This document shows, in pieces, positions 1-12,060 of a stretch of 64,000 nucleotides of DNA (positions within the stretch are counted from its first letter, which is position 1; every line of letters starts with the position of its first letter). This DNA comes from Fratercula arctica. Its lineage: Eukaryota; Chordata; Aves; Charadriiformes; Alcidae. The notes below the pieces were generated by a model. That model was not told where the DNA came from. It saw only the letters and a program-made list of their open reading frames with translations, and made no database searches. The position numbers and the translations under genes are program-made. The stretch covers positions 11,825,587 through 11,889,586 of the forward strand of contig CANTUZ010000002.1 in assembly GCA_947846985.1 (NCBI GenBank). Direction: 5' to 3'.

Positions 1-3000
1 GTGGGCTTTTAGCAAGCAAGCCAGTTCAGTTGCAATATTTGCACCTTTTATTATCAGTTAATAATGAGGATGTGTATGACACAGAAAGTTCTGGAACTGT
101 TCCTTAGAGTGTCACAAAACAATATTGAGTGAGTTTTATCTACTTTCTATATACTTCTGTTTAATTTGAAATTGGTGACCTACAGAGAACTGGAAACAGT
201 AAGTACCTTTTTGAGGAAGAATAAAATGAAACAAAACAAAAATTGCACTCTAGATGTTAAGAACTTTACAGTTATGCATAAATTTATTGCATAAATGATT
301 AAACATGTTCAATGCCTTTTGAAGACTACAGTGGTGAACCCAAATTAGATGGCAGCTCTAAGTGGGATCAAAGTAAGTTTTTCTGTATCGAATCTGGAAA
401 ACCAACATCACTGAAGTCTTTAAAAAAGCAGGCATTTTACTGTTTCAAAGTTATTGCCCAGAGAGCTCTCCTTTGGTTTTGCTCTGTTCTGGTTTAGTCT
501 CTACCTGATATTTCTGGACTTCAAACGATTGTCATTAAATCTGTCCAGTGCCAATGAACTCAATGAGGCTGCCAAACAGACAACATTGTTGGTCAGTAAA
601 AAAATCCATACTGAGCATTTCTATCCTTTATGAACAGAGAATAATAATCTTTCTAAATTTATTTTAAACTTCCCAGAGAATTCTTAAATAGAGATATGAT
701 TATCTAGTTAATTTTATAAAAGCTTGAAATTATGCAAAGCTATTTCAGTCTTTTCAAATTCTATAATTTAAGATTTGTTTTATAAACCTTTTAAATTCAT
801 ATAACCTCCTCTTCCATTTTTAAAATTGTAATTCAATTCCATGGAATTTTTCCATAAAGGTTGTTGTGCTAATTCCTAAAATTTTCTTTGAGGAAGTAAA
901 AATGCTTTTTAACCTGTAGTTAAGCCAACAAAACCGCGGCCTTAAATGACTGACTTCAGGCACGTTGTTATAGAGGAACCATACATTTCTAACTTACCGC
1001 TCACTATGAGACTTACAGCCTGGCCAGTCTTATTCTGTGGTTAGTAATCCACTTCCTTTACTCTTTCCACATCTACATTAACCCCAAGAACATATGTACG
1101 CGTGATGGATGGGTTTGGGTTTTTTTTTAAGCTGATGGAATATTTGTAAATATATACAGAAGAAAAAAAATGTGTCTGCAGTGTTGTGGCAGAACACAGA
1201 TGCAACAAATAAGAAAGTGTGCTGTTCATAAGCACAATGGAGCAGCACTTTCTCCAGCTCCAGGTGCAAACCACCAGGACTTCAAGCACTTTCTCTCACT
1301 TGTCCAAGTCCTGAGTCTCGGAGTGAGAGTGCCATCAGGGATGAAAGAGGAGGAGGCTGCAGAGGAGCAGGACTATGTGTACACAATGTCAGCAAGAAGT
1401 GGATTCTTCCCATGAAAGCCAGCATCCTGACTGCTTTTTATGTCCAGATAGCAAGCCAAGACTTCAGTCTTCATCATTGGCCTGGTAATACCAAAAAGCA
1501 GAGATCAAGTGGTGGACTCAAGTTTTGAATGAACTGATGACTTTTATGAAAGACTACAAATCATTTTAAAGCATTTTCTGGAGTTCAAGAACGGGACAAG
1601 CTATTTGTACGGACACAGCCAGTGTGTTTTGGTTTTTTTCCCTAAGTGAAGGTTTATATGAAGACATCTGTTAGCTGGACCTAAAATTTTGCTCACACAG
1701 CCTGTCTGAAATCAAAAGAAGGGGCGTAGGAAGAAGAAAGGCTGGCAAAAGGGCAATTAGATAGATATCCTGAAGTAATATGAGAAGGTTTTGTTGAAGA
1801 TTCATTCTCACAACTTCAGGCTGTAGTAATTCTTCTTTAAAAAAAAATAACTGATTTGCAGGATTGCTGACTGCTAGAGGTTATTGGTTGCTGTTTCATT
1901 AGTTGCATACTATGACAGCCATTTTGTACAGAGTAAACAACATTTTCAGATGCTCTGAAATTTTAATATGGACTGTATCAAGAAACTTCTGCAAAATCTC
2001 AGGGTTACACTGTGATACTGTAAAAGAAGTCAGTGCAGCTGAGTTTTACTGTCCTGTGTAAAATCAAAGCTGTTTGTTTAACCACTTTTCTATAGCACAT
2101 TCATCATCATGTTTCATCTGCAACATGAAGTCATGAAGAATCCAACAACAGTCTGAAAACAGCTAAGGGAGAATTATGTTCATCTGTAGCTACTGTTATC
2201 ATTGGATGATTTTTTCCATGAGCCTTTTATTAACTAGAAAGTATAATTTTGAACAACCCCAAACTACTTGTAATTGCAGATTGAATTCAGAGAATTGTTA
2301 GTGAAAATTATTATACGCTTATTGCATGTTGTACAAAGTTATTAATAACTTATTTTCTATTTATTTTAGACCTAACCTGATCAAACAGTGAAAGAGAAGT
2401 CATCAGCTAGATTCACAAAATGCTGGAAGAGGTTGTATCCTTTGATACAGCAGTTAGGCTTTTACCCAAGGAATGGCAAACATACATCAAATTTCCCTTT
2501 GTCCCTAAGAGATCTGCATCCACCACTCCCACTTTCCAAGCATATCACTCCCCTGTTGATAGCCTAACACTAACTATAAAATACTAATCACAGAAATGAA
2601 GTCACTGAAGCACGACTGCACACAGGAAGGGGAACAGCCATCCTATAAAGTCAGTCTTTGTCTCAGTGACAATATTGGTATTTTATACTTAATACAGAGC
2701 AGGCAAGAACATGGTGGGGAACGTGGGAATCGATGAAAAAGAGCAGAGAAGTCAACCTAAGGGCTCTAACCAAGCGCAATGACCTACCCCCAGTTTTACA
2801 GTCACTCTCATCTTTTCATTGCTTCACAGTTGAGGGCAATTTCTGATATTCAAATGAAACATTTTGTTGATGGACAGCTGAAAACATTTAGTTTAAATTT
2901 TTCGTATTAAAGAGGAAAAAACTTTCTGCATTATTTTTCCACAAATGTTTGTTGAATTTTGGCACACCTACCAAAAAGGATTGCGTTCAGAGTAAGCATT

Positions 3001-3343
3001 TATATCACTGTTGTGTTCCCCAACATACAACAGCAGGGGAAATGATCATAAAGAGAGCTCGTTTCAGGAAGGAGCAATTGCCTTTAGTCCATGATCACAA
3101 GGAACTGAGAGTCAGTCACAAGGGCACGTGATTTCAGCATCAATCGTTAAGGAAGGTAGGAGGAAAAGGTGAGGGTACGCTGTAGCTTCTGGCCTGCGTC
3201 TCCAGAGCTCTAATCCAGATACTGCTCACCAAAGTGCGTATTCCTTTGTTAGGAAAATATCTGCAAAAGGATTTTTTTTCAGAGAGATTAACAACATTAA
3301 CAAATTAGCAGCATTTGTATTATATTTGTATAACAACAGCTCC
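1..3343. other. AT-rich sequence without a recognisable gene
   Basis: Unique-looking AT-rich DNA. No open frame longer than about 80 codons appears on either strand, and none of the short frames resembles a known protein. A few acceptor-like polypyrimidine-AG sites occur, for example near 2370, but none leads into a convincing exon. The only structure I noted is a short A/T palindromic stretch around 274-300, where TATGCA is followed by TGCATA. It may be intergenic or intronic. Confidence 0.6.
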
Positions 3344-3447
3344 CATCAGAACAAGATCACCTCATCATGCTACCTGTACAAACAAATGTTTCTGATCTGC
3401 AGAGCTAACAGTCTAAATTCAGACACAATAAACAAATAAAATAAATG
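3344..3447 (-). repeat. Ancient LINE 3' tail relic (L2/CR1-type), reverse orientation
   Basis: The stretch contains 'CATGCTACCTGTACAAACA', then 'GAGCTAACAGTCTAAATT', then a run of ACAATAAACAAATAAAATAAA. Read on the minus strand this matches the end of an old amniote LINE that I know from turtles, crocodilians and birds: TAGA(C/T)TGTAAGCTC, a GGCAGGGAC-like block, then TTTGTACAGC(G/A)CCTAGCA. The purine-rich flank after 3447 (GAGACCAGAGAAGAGG) would be the matching part of the element body. The copy is heavily diverged. The family name is uncertain; the resemblance is from memory, not a search. Confidence 0.5.
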
Positions 3448-5991
3448 GAGAGACCAGAGAAGAGGACAGGAGGGAAACAGCGATAAGAACACTTAGTTGC
3501 ATAGACCACGTACATGCATAATTGCAGCTCTATTTATAAGCTAGAACTAAACATGAGATATTAATGAGGTCAGTAATCCCTGCTGGGCAGCTGCCTAGCC
3601 GTTAAAGGAAGGACAATTTGTCTGTAAGGAGAATATTCCTACACCCCACTGTGTTGCTGAGCGGGATTTTATAAATGCCATGGGGTTTATTCTGTTTCTT
3701 AATACTGCTAGCCTTACCTTCTTGAGTCAGCTATGCAAGGATAGAAGTCGTACTGCTTATGGCTAGATATTCTCTTTCATCCACTTTAACACTTACAGCA
3801 ACTGAGTGAATCCTTTCCCACCCCATTCTCTACAAGGGGACCACTTGACATATCAGGATAGAAAGTACACTTGTAGCGCAAGTGAGTTCAATGTTGCCTC
3901 CTTTTTACTGACAGGACTTTTTGCGATTTCTGTTTTAGTAGTAAAATAATCTGTTATAATATGCAGATATATTACACACTAATAAACATGTTTCATTAAT
4001 AAAAACTTTGGATTAAAATCAACCACTCTCCTCCCTTCTTCTCTGCTGTAATTGCTTTTTATGACTTTGGGATTTTGCTGTTAATACAATGCACCATGCA
4101 ATTTTCCACTTTCCACGTCACCCTCAGCCCTAGGGACGCTCTGCTGCCCTCAGGCTGGTGCTTCTGCTCCCAGGGAGCGGCAAGCGATGGCTGTAGGGCT
4201 GGGGCGAGCTGTGCTGGTGGATGCTATGGGGCCAGCGTGTTCGCAGGAAACACACACACGTGTGCCTGACTGAATACTTTCCTGACAGGTAATTCTGCCT
4301 CCCGATTGCCATAGCTTCCTCTCTCTGTGTTGATGCCTGTCTCCTGGGAGACAGAGCTCTCCTTCTTTTGTTCACACATGCCAGGACCTGAATAGAGGGA
4401 GAAATTAGCTGTTGTTGACAGTAGCAGTCAATGGGAGGGAGGTTCTTCTCCCATCTTTCCCTCTACCCTTCTCCTCATTTCCCACAGTGGTTTTGAATTG
4501 TTTTCTAGGCTGGTATAAATAAGACAAATTTTCTCCCAATATTCTTTGCTGGTAAGATGCTCACACCCTGTGAACTGTCTGCTGTACAGGGAAAGATCAG
4601 CTCAGAGCAACAGGGGGGTTTTGTGCCTTATGGGGAAAGCTGCTGGTAGGTGGGTGGCGAATTTGTAGGTAGAAAGAAGATGTGCAGGAACTACAATCTC
4701 CCTGCAGCCCGTGGGAAGGGGCTGCATAGCCCGTCTCCCGAATAAGCAGTGCTCGCCACTGGAATGCCATCACCAGCTCAAGAACGCCATAAAACACAAG
4801 CCACTGGGAGCAGCCCCAGGGAAGAATGAATATACACTTGTCCTGTTCTCGTACTTTTAACTTGGCATCTGCTGCTGGTCAGATACCAGGCTAGACAAAT
4901 CTGATCTGAGTAGAGCTGTTCTTGCATTTTTATGGTCTTGTCAACTGTCATCCTAACTTCTTGTGTTAGGGGAGTCATCTCAGATCAAAAAACTGGCCTT
5001 ATCATCTACCTTACTCCTCTCTCCTCAACCCTCTTGTCATGCACCTCTCTTTCAACTTCAAACTTTTAGGCAATCCTAAATATTCTTTTCCATCTTTGTT
5101 TTCACACTGCCCCAGTTCTCTTGGGACTGGAATGGGAATAGCCGAAATACTATGAGAAAGCCTTTTCTCAGGCTATTTACAGCTTATCCAGAAGCAGAAA
5201 GAACTAAAAAAACCTCATAAAAAAAACAGTTCTCACAAGACTGTCCAACCCAATTTAGCAGATAAAAGGGATTTGAATAGCTTTGAGAACTATTCAGGCT
5301 TTGGGTGGTTCTCAGTCCTGACCTTTTTCAGCAGTTTATAGTTTACTGATCACAATCTGTATTTAATATCACTGTTAGGAGATCAAGATTTATTTCGAGC
5401 TTGGGTTGCCTGCATGGAAGTAAATTTTAGTCTTCTCTTTGAACACAATGAATTTTACAGCCAATGAAGAGAGGTAGGTGCCTAACTTACGCGCATTGCA
5501 CCCTCTTCTAGAGCCATCAGCAATGACACGTTGGGCTTGGGCTCCTGATTTAGACACCTGCTACATGCCTAAGGTTTAGTGTTGAATAATCTCTTCAGCC
5601 TCAATGTAACAAAAATCTTACCCCAAAACAGGAGAAGTCACTTTGGAAAGTCTCAGCACTATGATTCCCCACAAGTAAAACTTGGTTTTCAGGCTGTAAG
5701 CAAAGCTGCCTGTGAAAAAAGAAAGACATTTTTCAATCTTCTGCATAGTGGCTTTTCAGACAGATGGGTGAGAGGCTGTCCAGAAGGTGAGAAGAGTGCT
5801 TATTTTAAATATTTCATGCCTTGCTTGGAAGCTAAAAAGGAATTGATACTGAAGAGGATCCAGTATGGATAAGTGCTTCAGCTCCTATGTTTTCCCTAAC
5901 AGGAAATTTCTGATCAGATGTAACAAGAACAGATCCAGCAGGGTTTTAAGATATCTACAATCCTCGAGATGCAACACTGGTCTGAGTAAAT
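3448..5991. other. Unique sequence with a short GC-rich patch
   Basis: No gene is recognised. A modestly GC- and CpG-richer patch lies at about 4110-4270, with about seven CpG counted by hand including one in CACACACACGTGTG. Next to it is a perfect inverted repeat with 8-bp arms (CTGTCTCC/GGAGACAG) at 4337-4354. The frames over this patch on both strands (about 60-80 codons) are low-quality and resemble nothing known. The stretch near 5000-5110 is pyrimidine-rich. Confidence 0.5.
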
Positions 5992-6034
5992 TCAGTGGCA
6001 GAACCCCCATTGACTTTAGCTGGATCCAGGTTTC
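5992..6034 (+). repeat. Relic of palindromic interspersed repeat (copy 1)
   Basis: The segment holds 'CCCCCATTGACTTTAGCTGG' followed by ATCCAGG. It resembles the core of an old repeat, common in reptile and bird genomes as I remember it, whose core reads approximately CCCATTGACTTCAATGGG then a GGATCAGG-like end and is nearly self-complementary. A second relic lies about 1.5 kb downstream in the same orientation. Only about 40 bp can be matched by eye, so a chance match is possible. Confidence 0.35.
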
Positions 6035-7002
6035 TCTTTTTTTCAAGAAAGAACTTTTTCCCTGATGTGCCCTTAAAGAACAAACAAAACTTATGTTACA
6101 GAAATTTGGAGCAGTGACGTGAGTATAAGGAGAGTCCAACCCCCCCACACCACCACCATCAACCAGACAATCAACCCAAATCCCTGAATATTATATAAAA
6201 ATGAGCTTTTGCTTCTGAGTTTTGAGCAAGGGGGTTGCTGCCTACACAATAGCGGTGTGGTACCCTTGACTGAATTAGCTCTGGTATGGAAGACCTTAAC
6301 AAAGACTGATTTATCATGTTGAGAAGCAGCCTGCATTGGAGTCATACCCATCACCTTCAATCACGTATCTACAAGGGATTAGGAAGAACTGAACGGACTA
6401 TTAACAATATGGGAGCAGTGTGTAGCTCTGCCACAAAAGGATAGAAAGGGAAACAGCAGTGAAGCTGATGAATATTGGGGATTTCAGGATGAATTACAAG
6501 ATACTTGGTGGAGTGTTATTTCCTACAACCAAAACTTAGGCTGAAACAAAATCTTCATTTAGGTTACAACTCGTAACGTACGTATTTGCAGCTAACACTG
6601 TAACTACCAACTAGGTCAGCAAGACAAACACAAGGAGGTTGACGTTGCTTTTTCAGCAGCAGATTTGGGAACGTGCTCTCTTCACACATCACTTGTGTAG
6701 ATAATATTTATTTTTTTGTTTATGGCATAGTAAAATGAATTTCTGAGCTAAGTTAATGCAAAGTCCTCAAAATGTCCCTTTGCACAGTGTGAATATGTTG
6801 AGCAAAAATTAATTAGATTGTATGAGAATTTAGGGAACCTGGCAGGGAAAGAAAGAGTAAATAGGCTGGACAAGGTTAAGTCTGCATTTGCAAAGATCTT
6901 CCATTGCAGATACAGCTCAAAGAGAGCGAGTTGGAGCCTGGAAGGGACAGATGGGCAGATTCAATGGAAATTCATTGAGAATTAATGGAAAAATCCCATT
7001 GC

Positions 7003-7017
7003 TTTTTTTTTTTTTTT
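7003..7017. repeat. Poly(T) tract, 15 nt
   Basis: Uninterrupted run of 15 T, followed by CCTTTCTCCTTCTC. It could be the A tail of a minus-strand retroposed sequence, but no source element is recognisable beside it, so it is listed only as a homopolymer. Confidence 0.9.
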
Positions 7018-7512
7018 CCTTTCTCCTTCTCAGTCATTAATAATTGCCCTGGAGTCACCAGCCATTTGGAGGTGGGGAGGGAATATAAGGCCAATGTGGG
7101 TGATGTCAAGTAGTTGTGAAAAGATGGCAACAAAAACAAGGGGGTCATGGAAAGCTTTGCATGCATGTATGAGGAGAGAAAGACGTATCCCATACCTCAC
7201 TCAAGAGGAGACTTAATTCTGTTTGCTCTTACGCTGACCCAAGAGAAATCCTTGTCTGAATGATACACATATCTGTCCTGCTCTGTTTATAGTACTTTCA
7301 GTTAAAAATAGCTGGGACAGGAGGGAGTCATGTAAGGAAAGCGATTTGCTTATGAAAATGTTTTTTTCCTGTTTGTGTATATTTTGTTTACACACCCACA
7401 CACTCACATGTGCATAGCCACATCTCACAGACAAGTTTTTTTCCTAAAGAGGCTCAGTAGAGCAACCGCTCATAACACTTTCTCACAGCTTTGCTTACTA
7501 GCAGTCTTCGGA

Positions 7513-7592
7513 ACAAAGAGCCCGGTTCAAAGTCCACTGGAGTCTGTGGAAAGATGCCCATTGACTTCACTGAGATTTGGATCAGGTCCCAA
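7513..7592 (+). repeat. Relic of palindromic interspersed repeat (copy 2)
   Basis: The sequence starts at about GAGCCCGGTTCAAAGTCCAC, runs through a GGAAAGATGCCC centre and ends with 'CATTGACTTCACTGAG' and TTTGGATCAGGTCC. The left part (TCAAAGTCCACTGGAGTC) is approximately the reverse complement of the right part (GACTTCACTGAGATTTGGA), so the unit folds into a hairpin. This is the better-preserved relic of the family seen at 5992. It matches my memory of a short MITE-like repeat widespread in turtles, crocodilians and birds; the exact name is not certain. It carries no coding content. Confidence 0.5.
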
Positions 7593-8212
7593 GTCTTTCC
7601 CTATTTAGAGGTTGGAAAATAGGCTGCGATTTCTCAGCTGTATATGCTGGGTTAACTGGGCCTGAAAGTAAGTGCACGGGAAGGCCCCACATACCCAGGG
7701 CTGTACCTTGCAAATGAGTTTTTTGTTTCTGGCTGCTCATGGATCATTGAGTTCTTCAAAGCCAGTCAAACAAATAATGCTTCTAGTCATTGGACTTTCT
7801 GTCCTTACAAGGTTTGGCAGCTCTCAGAGATGTTATCTGCAAGATGTAACCATTCCTGTGGTTATGCCGAAAGATAAAAATTTGGTCTTCAACAGTGAAA
7901 AGTAGTCTCTTTTTTAAATCAGAGGAAGAAATACATTTTGAAGAAAACTTTTTCAAATTCTCATCTGCAAAACAGATATTCTTCAATCCTCCAACACGCT
8001 TGAATAAAAAGAAGCATCTGTGGTTTCATCTTGGCATTAGCACCTAAATTTCTTCCTAAAGCACAGTTTTATCAAAGCAGTTTTGCAAATGGCCAGTGGA
8101 AGCTTTTGCATGATGAAGGATGTATTGACCATGCTGTTTCTGATGCCCTTCTTGAGGGTTAACTAACTACCTTCATACCTTCTTTTTTCCAGGCTTAATT
8201 TAATTTCTTCCG
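7593..8212. other. AT-rich sequence without a recognisable gene
   Basis: Unique-looking DNA. Overlapping frames of 77 codons (plus, 7672-7905) and 67 codons (minus, 7783-7986) cross it, but neither resembles a known protein. A polypyrimidine-AG site (CTTCTTTTTTCCAG, about 8180-8193) is acceptor-like without a convincing exon after it. Confidence 0.5.
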
Positions 8213-8464
8213 CTAATAGTAATCTAACACACTAGACTTCTGTTTTGTTTTTAATTGAGACATTAAAATCACTAGTTTAAGCTTAGAATAGGCATGAATA
8301 AGAATTAGATCCTGTCTTTCATCTATGAAGAGATCTGCACTATTTTGAGGCTTTTTAGCATCAGTGGGAGTTTTTCCATCAATTTCAATGTGAATTTCAG
8401 GGACCTCAGGCTCAGGAGAAGGGCTGATGGGGGACAAAGGTAGCTTTAAGCTGGATGTCAGCAC
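8213..8464 (-). other. Exon-like open frame, unproven
   Basis: A minus-strand frame of 83 codons whose middle is rich in Pro, Glu, Ser and Ile, for example 'PLSPISPSPEPEVPEIHIEI' followed by DGKTPTDAKK. That composition is more like a disordered segment of a real protein than typical translated AT-rich DNA. Against this, the frame opens at GTG rather than ATG. Upstream the same frame stays open for only about 13 more codons before a TAG. I recognise no domain or family, and clear splice sites around the Pro-rich part are lacking. A decayed exon or chance are both possible. Confidence 0.15.
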
Positions 8465-9979
8465 TCTGTTACTTCTGCACCAGAGGAATCCATTCCAAGC
8501 CTATTGTTTTCTGCAGTGATACGTTACTGAAGTGACATAATTACGTGGATGGCATGAGATTTATGATATCCTTAATTATTCATTTATTTAAGTGTTTGGG
8601 GCTTGCTCTTGATGTGACAGATGTACAGACTTGTCAAGGCAGCAGCTGAACTGTCTGCTTTTTAAATAAGGTTATTTACTTTTGGGAAAAAAAACAGATG
8701 TAGATAATCGTCTATTTTTTCAGTTTAAATTTCATTCAGATTCATAAGAGAGTTTGTTTAATTTTCTTATCTTCATTATATTTTGATGACAACTTAATTA
8801 TTTTAGAAAAATTAATGGTTCCTCCACTTCTCCGTGGTAAACACAAGAAGAGTATTATGCACTAATTATAAGGAGTGAACTACAACTGACGTCAACAGAA
8901 TTTGTGTGACTGCACATATTATAAATGAAATCAGAATATTATACAACAGCTGGAAGACAGTCTAAGAAATAACTTTTTGAATGCCATGTGAAGGAACACG
9001 CTGACTAACACATTCATTTAATTCAAGAATCTCCACACAAATAGTGTTCTTGTCAACTGACTTTTGCGCAGCCTGGAAAATGTAAATGATCTGATTTCCA
9101 TGCTCATTCTGCCCAAATGTAGTGATTCATATTTAAATGCATCAGTTGTATTCCGATTAGAAATTAGTTTAAACTGCATTGAAGCCTGACATAGGCAGAG
9201 TCTGAAGAGCTCAGGATAGCAGTCACACCTATAGTCACTCTGCGTGTACAACTAGCGAAAGGCTGGGAAGGAAACCCATCACCAACTCCAGAGTTTTGAA
9301 AAACAGGTGAAGTCTGACATCCTCCTACTTGTTGTGCACAAGAACTCATTTTAACAATTTGTGATCAAGAAAAGAACACCCTCGCTTTTGATCTTCAGCT
9401 GCATTTATCCCACTCCTTTCTGGGTGTCATGGATATTCTTTTTTTGCAACACTACGTGAACAGGGCTCAGCAGTGCGTTAGGGGAGTTCCTGCGGACAGG
9501 AGTGGCAGGCTCAGAAGCAATCTGTGGCACAGAAGACCTTGGAGTAAACAGTGGAGACTCATTTCTAGGATAAGGAATTACTTAAAGGGGGCAGGAGTGA
9601 AACAAAATTTCTCCATTCATGTATTTGGTCTCATAATCTCATAATCCACAAACCAGCAGTGTTCACTGCAGACTCCAGTGCTTGTACACAAATTAATTTG
9701 TGCAGACCTTTGAGAGCAGACCTCTCCAAAGCCCCAGTCTGTAAGCTAAGATAAAGATCACCAATAACATCTGTTCAAAGCATAGACCGTAACTATCTAG
9801 AAATAGAACTAGTTTACTGTAAAGTCTTTATAGTTATTGGCATACTGATATTCATGATTCTGTGAAATAATATGTTGGTAAAAGAGTGACAGGAACCAAG
9901 TGAATGTCGAGGATGAGCTCCTGCTGGACTCGCTCAAGAAAATGGAGCATAAATTGTCCATTAATCAAAGCCATTTGCC
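8465..9979. other. AT-rich sequence without a recognisable gene
   Basis: Nothing beyond background composition and short frames that open on both strands (for example 77 codons minus at 9018-9251 and 71 codons plus at 9429-9644). None resembles a known protein. No repeat family is recognised. Confidence 0.55.
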
Positions 9980-10045
9980 ATTTGCACAAATTATTGTTGT
10001 GATTGACCAGATTACAGTGGAAGCTTATTTTATTAGGTACCTATT
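9980..10045. promoter_or_regulatory. Candidate regulatory motif cluster (LEF/SOX/PBX-like)
   Basis: Within about 65 bp there is a homeodomain/TCF-LEF-like block 'CCATTAATCAAAG', a SOX-like 'TTATTGTTGTG' and a PBX/MEIS-like 'GTGATTGACC', close together and not in any repeat I recognise. Such dense developmental-factor motifs are typical of conserved non-coding enhancers. The motifs are short and expected by chance in AT-rich DNA, so this is a suggestion only. No alignment to other birds was possible. Confidence 0.2.
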
Positions 10046-11449
10046 AGGATCCTTTATATTCAAGGTATCATCAGGGACCTTTGTTTTCCCAGGCTTTTTA
10101 GGGAAAATTTTCTTTTTTTTGCTGCTGCTGTCCATTCTTCATTTGTGCCTGAAGAGGATTTACCTTGGTAGGCTTTGAAGTTGCTTATGAATTTGATACG
10201 GCAATTCACTCTGTAAAAAAAAGATACTTTACTCCAAAACAACTTGAGTTTTACATTTGGTATATATTTTTTTCTTTTATTAAACTGTCAGTGAAGACTA
10301 CACTCTTGCTCAGCAAAACTGTTAAATACTGGATACCAGAAATCGATGGTGCATTCATGCTGCTGATATGATGATTCTTGGCTGCAGGTATGCAGATTGA
10401 TTTTGTGTAACTGAAAATGTAGAGCCATATGCTTGGTATTGCACTTTCATGTCATAGATCACAGTGAGGGGAAAAAGAAATCATCTCACTGAACATAGAG
10501 CTTGCCCTCAGGGCCTGAGATGTCTCACTATAGCCCCAGTATGAGCAATTCTCAGGAATAGGGGAATGTGAATGGGAAAATTGTAATCCTTCTTGGAGAG
10601 AAGCGATCCTCTTGAATATATGCCTTGAGAGAGTAGAGTGTCAAAGCAGTGGCTTTTTCCCGAGTTTATCAGTTATTCCTGTTGCCCTCATTTAGCTGCC
10701 AATAACGCACAGCAAACGCTGGGACAATACTCTTCATTTAATATTTCCTCTAATCCCTTGATAAGCTTCAAGCTCACAAAGGAAAGGGAGGGAAAGTGCT
10801 AGTTATCTTTGCTTTCCTCTGTAAAAATATAGAAGTTTTCTGGTAAGGAAAGAGAGATCGCTTGGTATAAGGACTTCTAAGTCACACTAAGTTAGGACAG
10901 TGATAGCAATATCAACAAGTAATCAATGAGGAAATTCCTTGACATCTGATGATATTTTCTCAGTCTTCTACTAGCAAAGTATTTAATAAAGATTGGTTTA
11001 ATGGGATCCAAAGTTCACCGGACTCCAGAATAGTAACATAACATACAAGTTTAGGTGTAGATACAAATATCTTTTAGCTATATCTTTTGATATAAAATAT
11101 GTTATCTACGTATATCTTATCAGCCTGTATCTTTTAATGCCTACACACGCCTGCAGGCAGGGCCAGACCAGACGCACCACCCCTGTGGTTATGGAGCTGC
11201 TTCTGTGCAATTTGTAGCTCAAATATCTTTGCCTTCCTTTTCCCCTGAGTGTACTGAAGATATCGAAGATAAGATTTGGAAGTAGAAGTAGGTGTCTTCC
11301 ATGAGACAAGTTATATAGGTGTAAAACCAGACAAGTTTGGGGAAAAAAGTTTCTTGTTATGAAAAAAGGCAGGATGTTCCAAGATGATTAAACTGTATCA
11401 AAACAAGTGAAACCTAAGTGTGCTTAATTTAATCTTACTGCAATTACCC
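10046..11449. other. AT-rich sequence without a recognisable gene
   Basis: Unique-looking DNA with only short uninformative frames. A slightly GC-richer patch with a few CpG lies near 11150-11190. No repeat family or splice-flanked exon is recognised. Confidence 0.55.
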
Positions 11450-11468
11450 TTTTTTTTTTTTTTTTTTT
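11450..11468. repeat. Poly(T) tract, 19 nt
   Basis: Uninterrupted run of 19 T following CAATTACCC. It lies about 230 bp before the CR1 copy. CR1 ends in octamer repeats rather than an A tail, so this run is not that element's tail. Confidence 0.9.
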
Positions 11469-11698
11469 CTGTCTTGGTAGCCTTGGTGAAGCCATCTTAA
11501 GCCCTGAAGTTTGTAATATTTTCTAGGCATATAATTTGAGCAAATAAAAGTATATAGGATTTCCTAATAACCTGCTTTCTGCGCACTGGAACAGATTCAG
11601 CTGGAGCAGCTTGTGGCAACTCTTGCTCTCCCGAGCAGCTCGTAGCTTTGTGGGGAGGGCATTTTCCTAAAAGATGGGTGCAGAGCTGTTCATCTGAC

Positions 11699-12060
11699 TC
11701 ACAGAATCACAGAACGGCAGGGGTTGGAAGGGACCTCTGGAGATCATCTAGTCCAACCCCCTGCCAGAGCAGGGTCATCTGGAGCAGGTTGCACAGAAAC
11801 GCATCCAGGCGGGTTTTTAATGTCTCCAGAGACGGAGACTCCACCACCTCTCTGGGCAGCCTGTGCCAGGGCTCTGCCACCCTCAAAGTAAAGAAGTTCC
11901 TCCTCAGGTTTATATGGAACTTCCTATGTTCAAATTTGTGCCTGTTACCTCTTGTCCTGTCACTGGGCACCACTGAAAAGAGCCTGGCCCCATCCTCCTG
12001 ACACCCACCCTTTAAGTATTTATAAGCATTGATAAGATCCCCCCTCATGCTTCAATTTCT
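11699..12060 (-). mobile_element. CR1 LINE, 5'-truncated 3' end with ORF2 tail still open
   Basis: Read on the minus strand, the element ends at the low coordinate with TTCTGTGATTCTGTGA octamers, preceded by the CR1 signature GGGGTTGGACTAGATGATC and GGTCCCTTCCAACCCC. Upstream the minus frame from 12048 to 11707 (113 codons) has no stop and reads as the C-terminus of CR1 ORF2 after the reverse-transcriptase domain: '[14 protein letters not shown]', then 'RTRGNRHKF', '[18 protein letters not shown]' and '[11 protein letters not shown]'. CR1 is the dominant avian non-LTR retrotransposon and is usually 5'-truncated, as here, so this copy cannot mobilise itself. The frame lacks disabling changes, which suggests a fairly young insertion. 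The high-coordinate end fades at about 12050-12066. Confidence 0.93.

Noticed and set aside
4337..4354. RFX-type X-box
   Set aside because: The 8-bp palindrome CTGTCTCC/GGAGACAG is real, but the bases do not match the GTNRCC...RGYAAC consensus.
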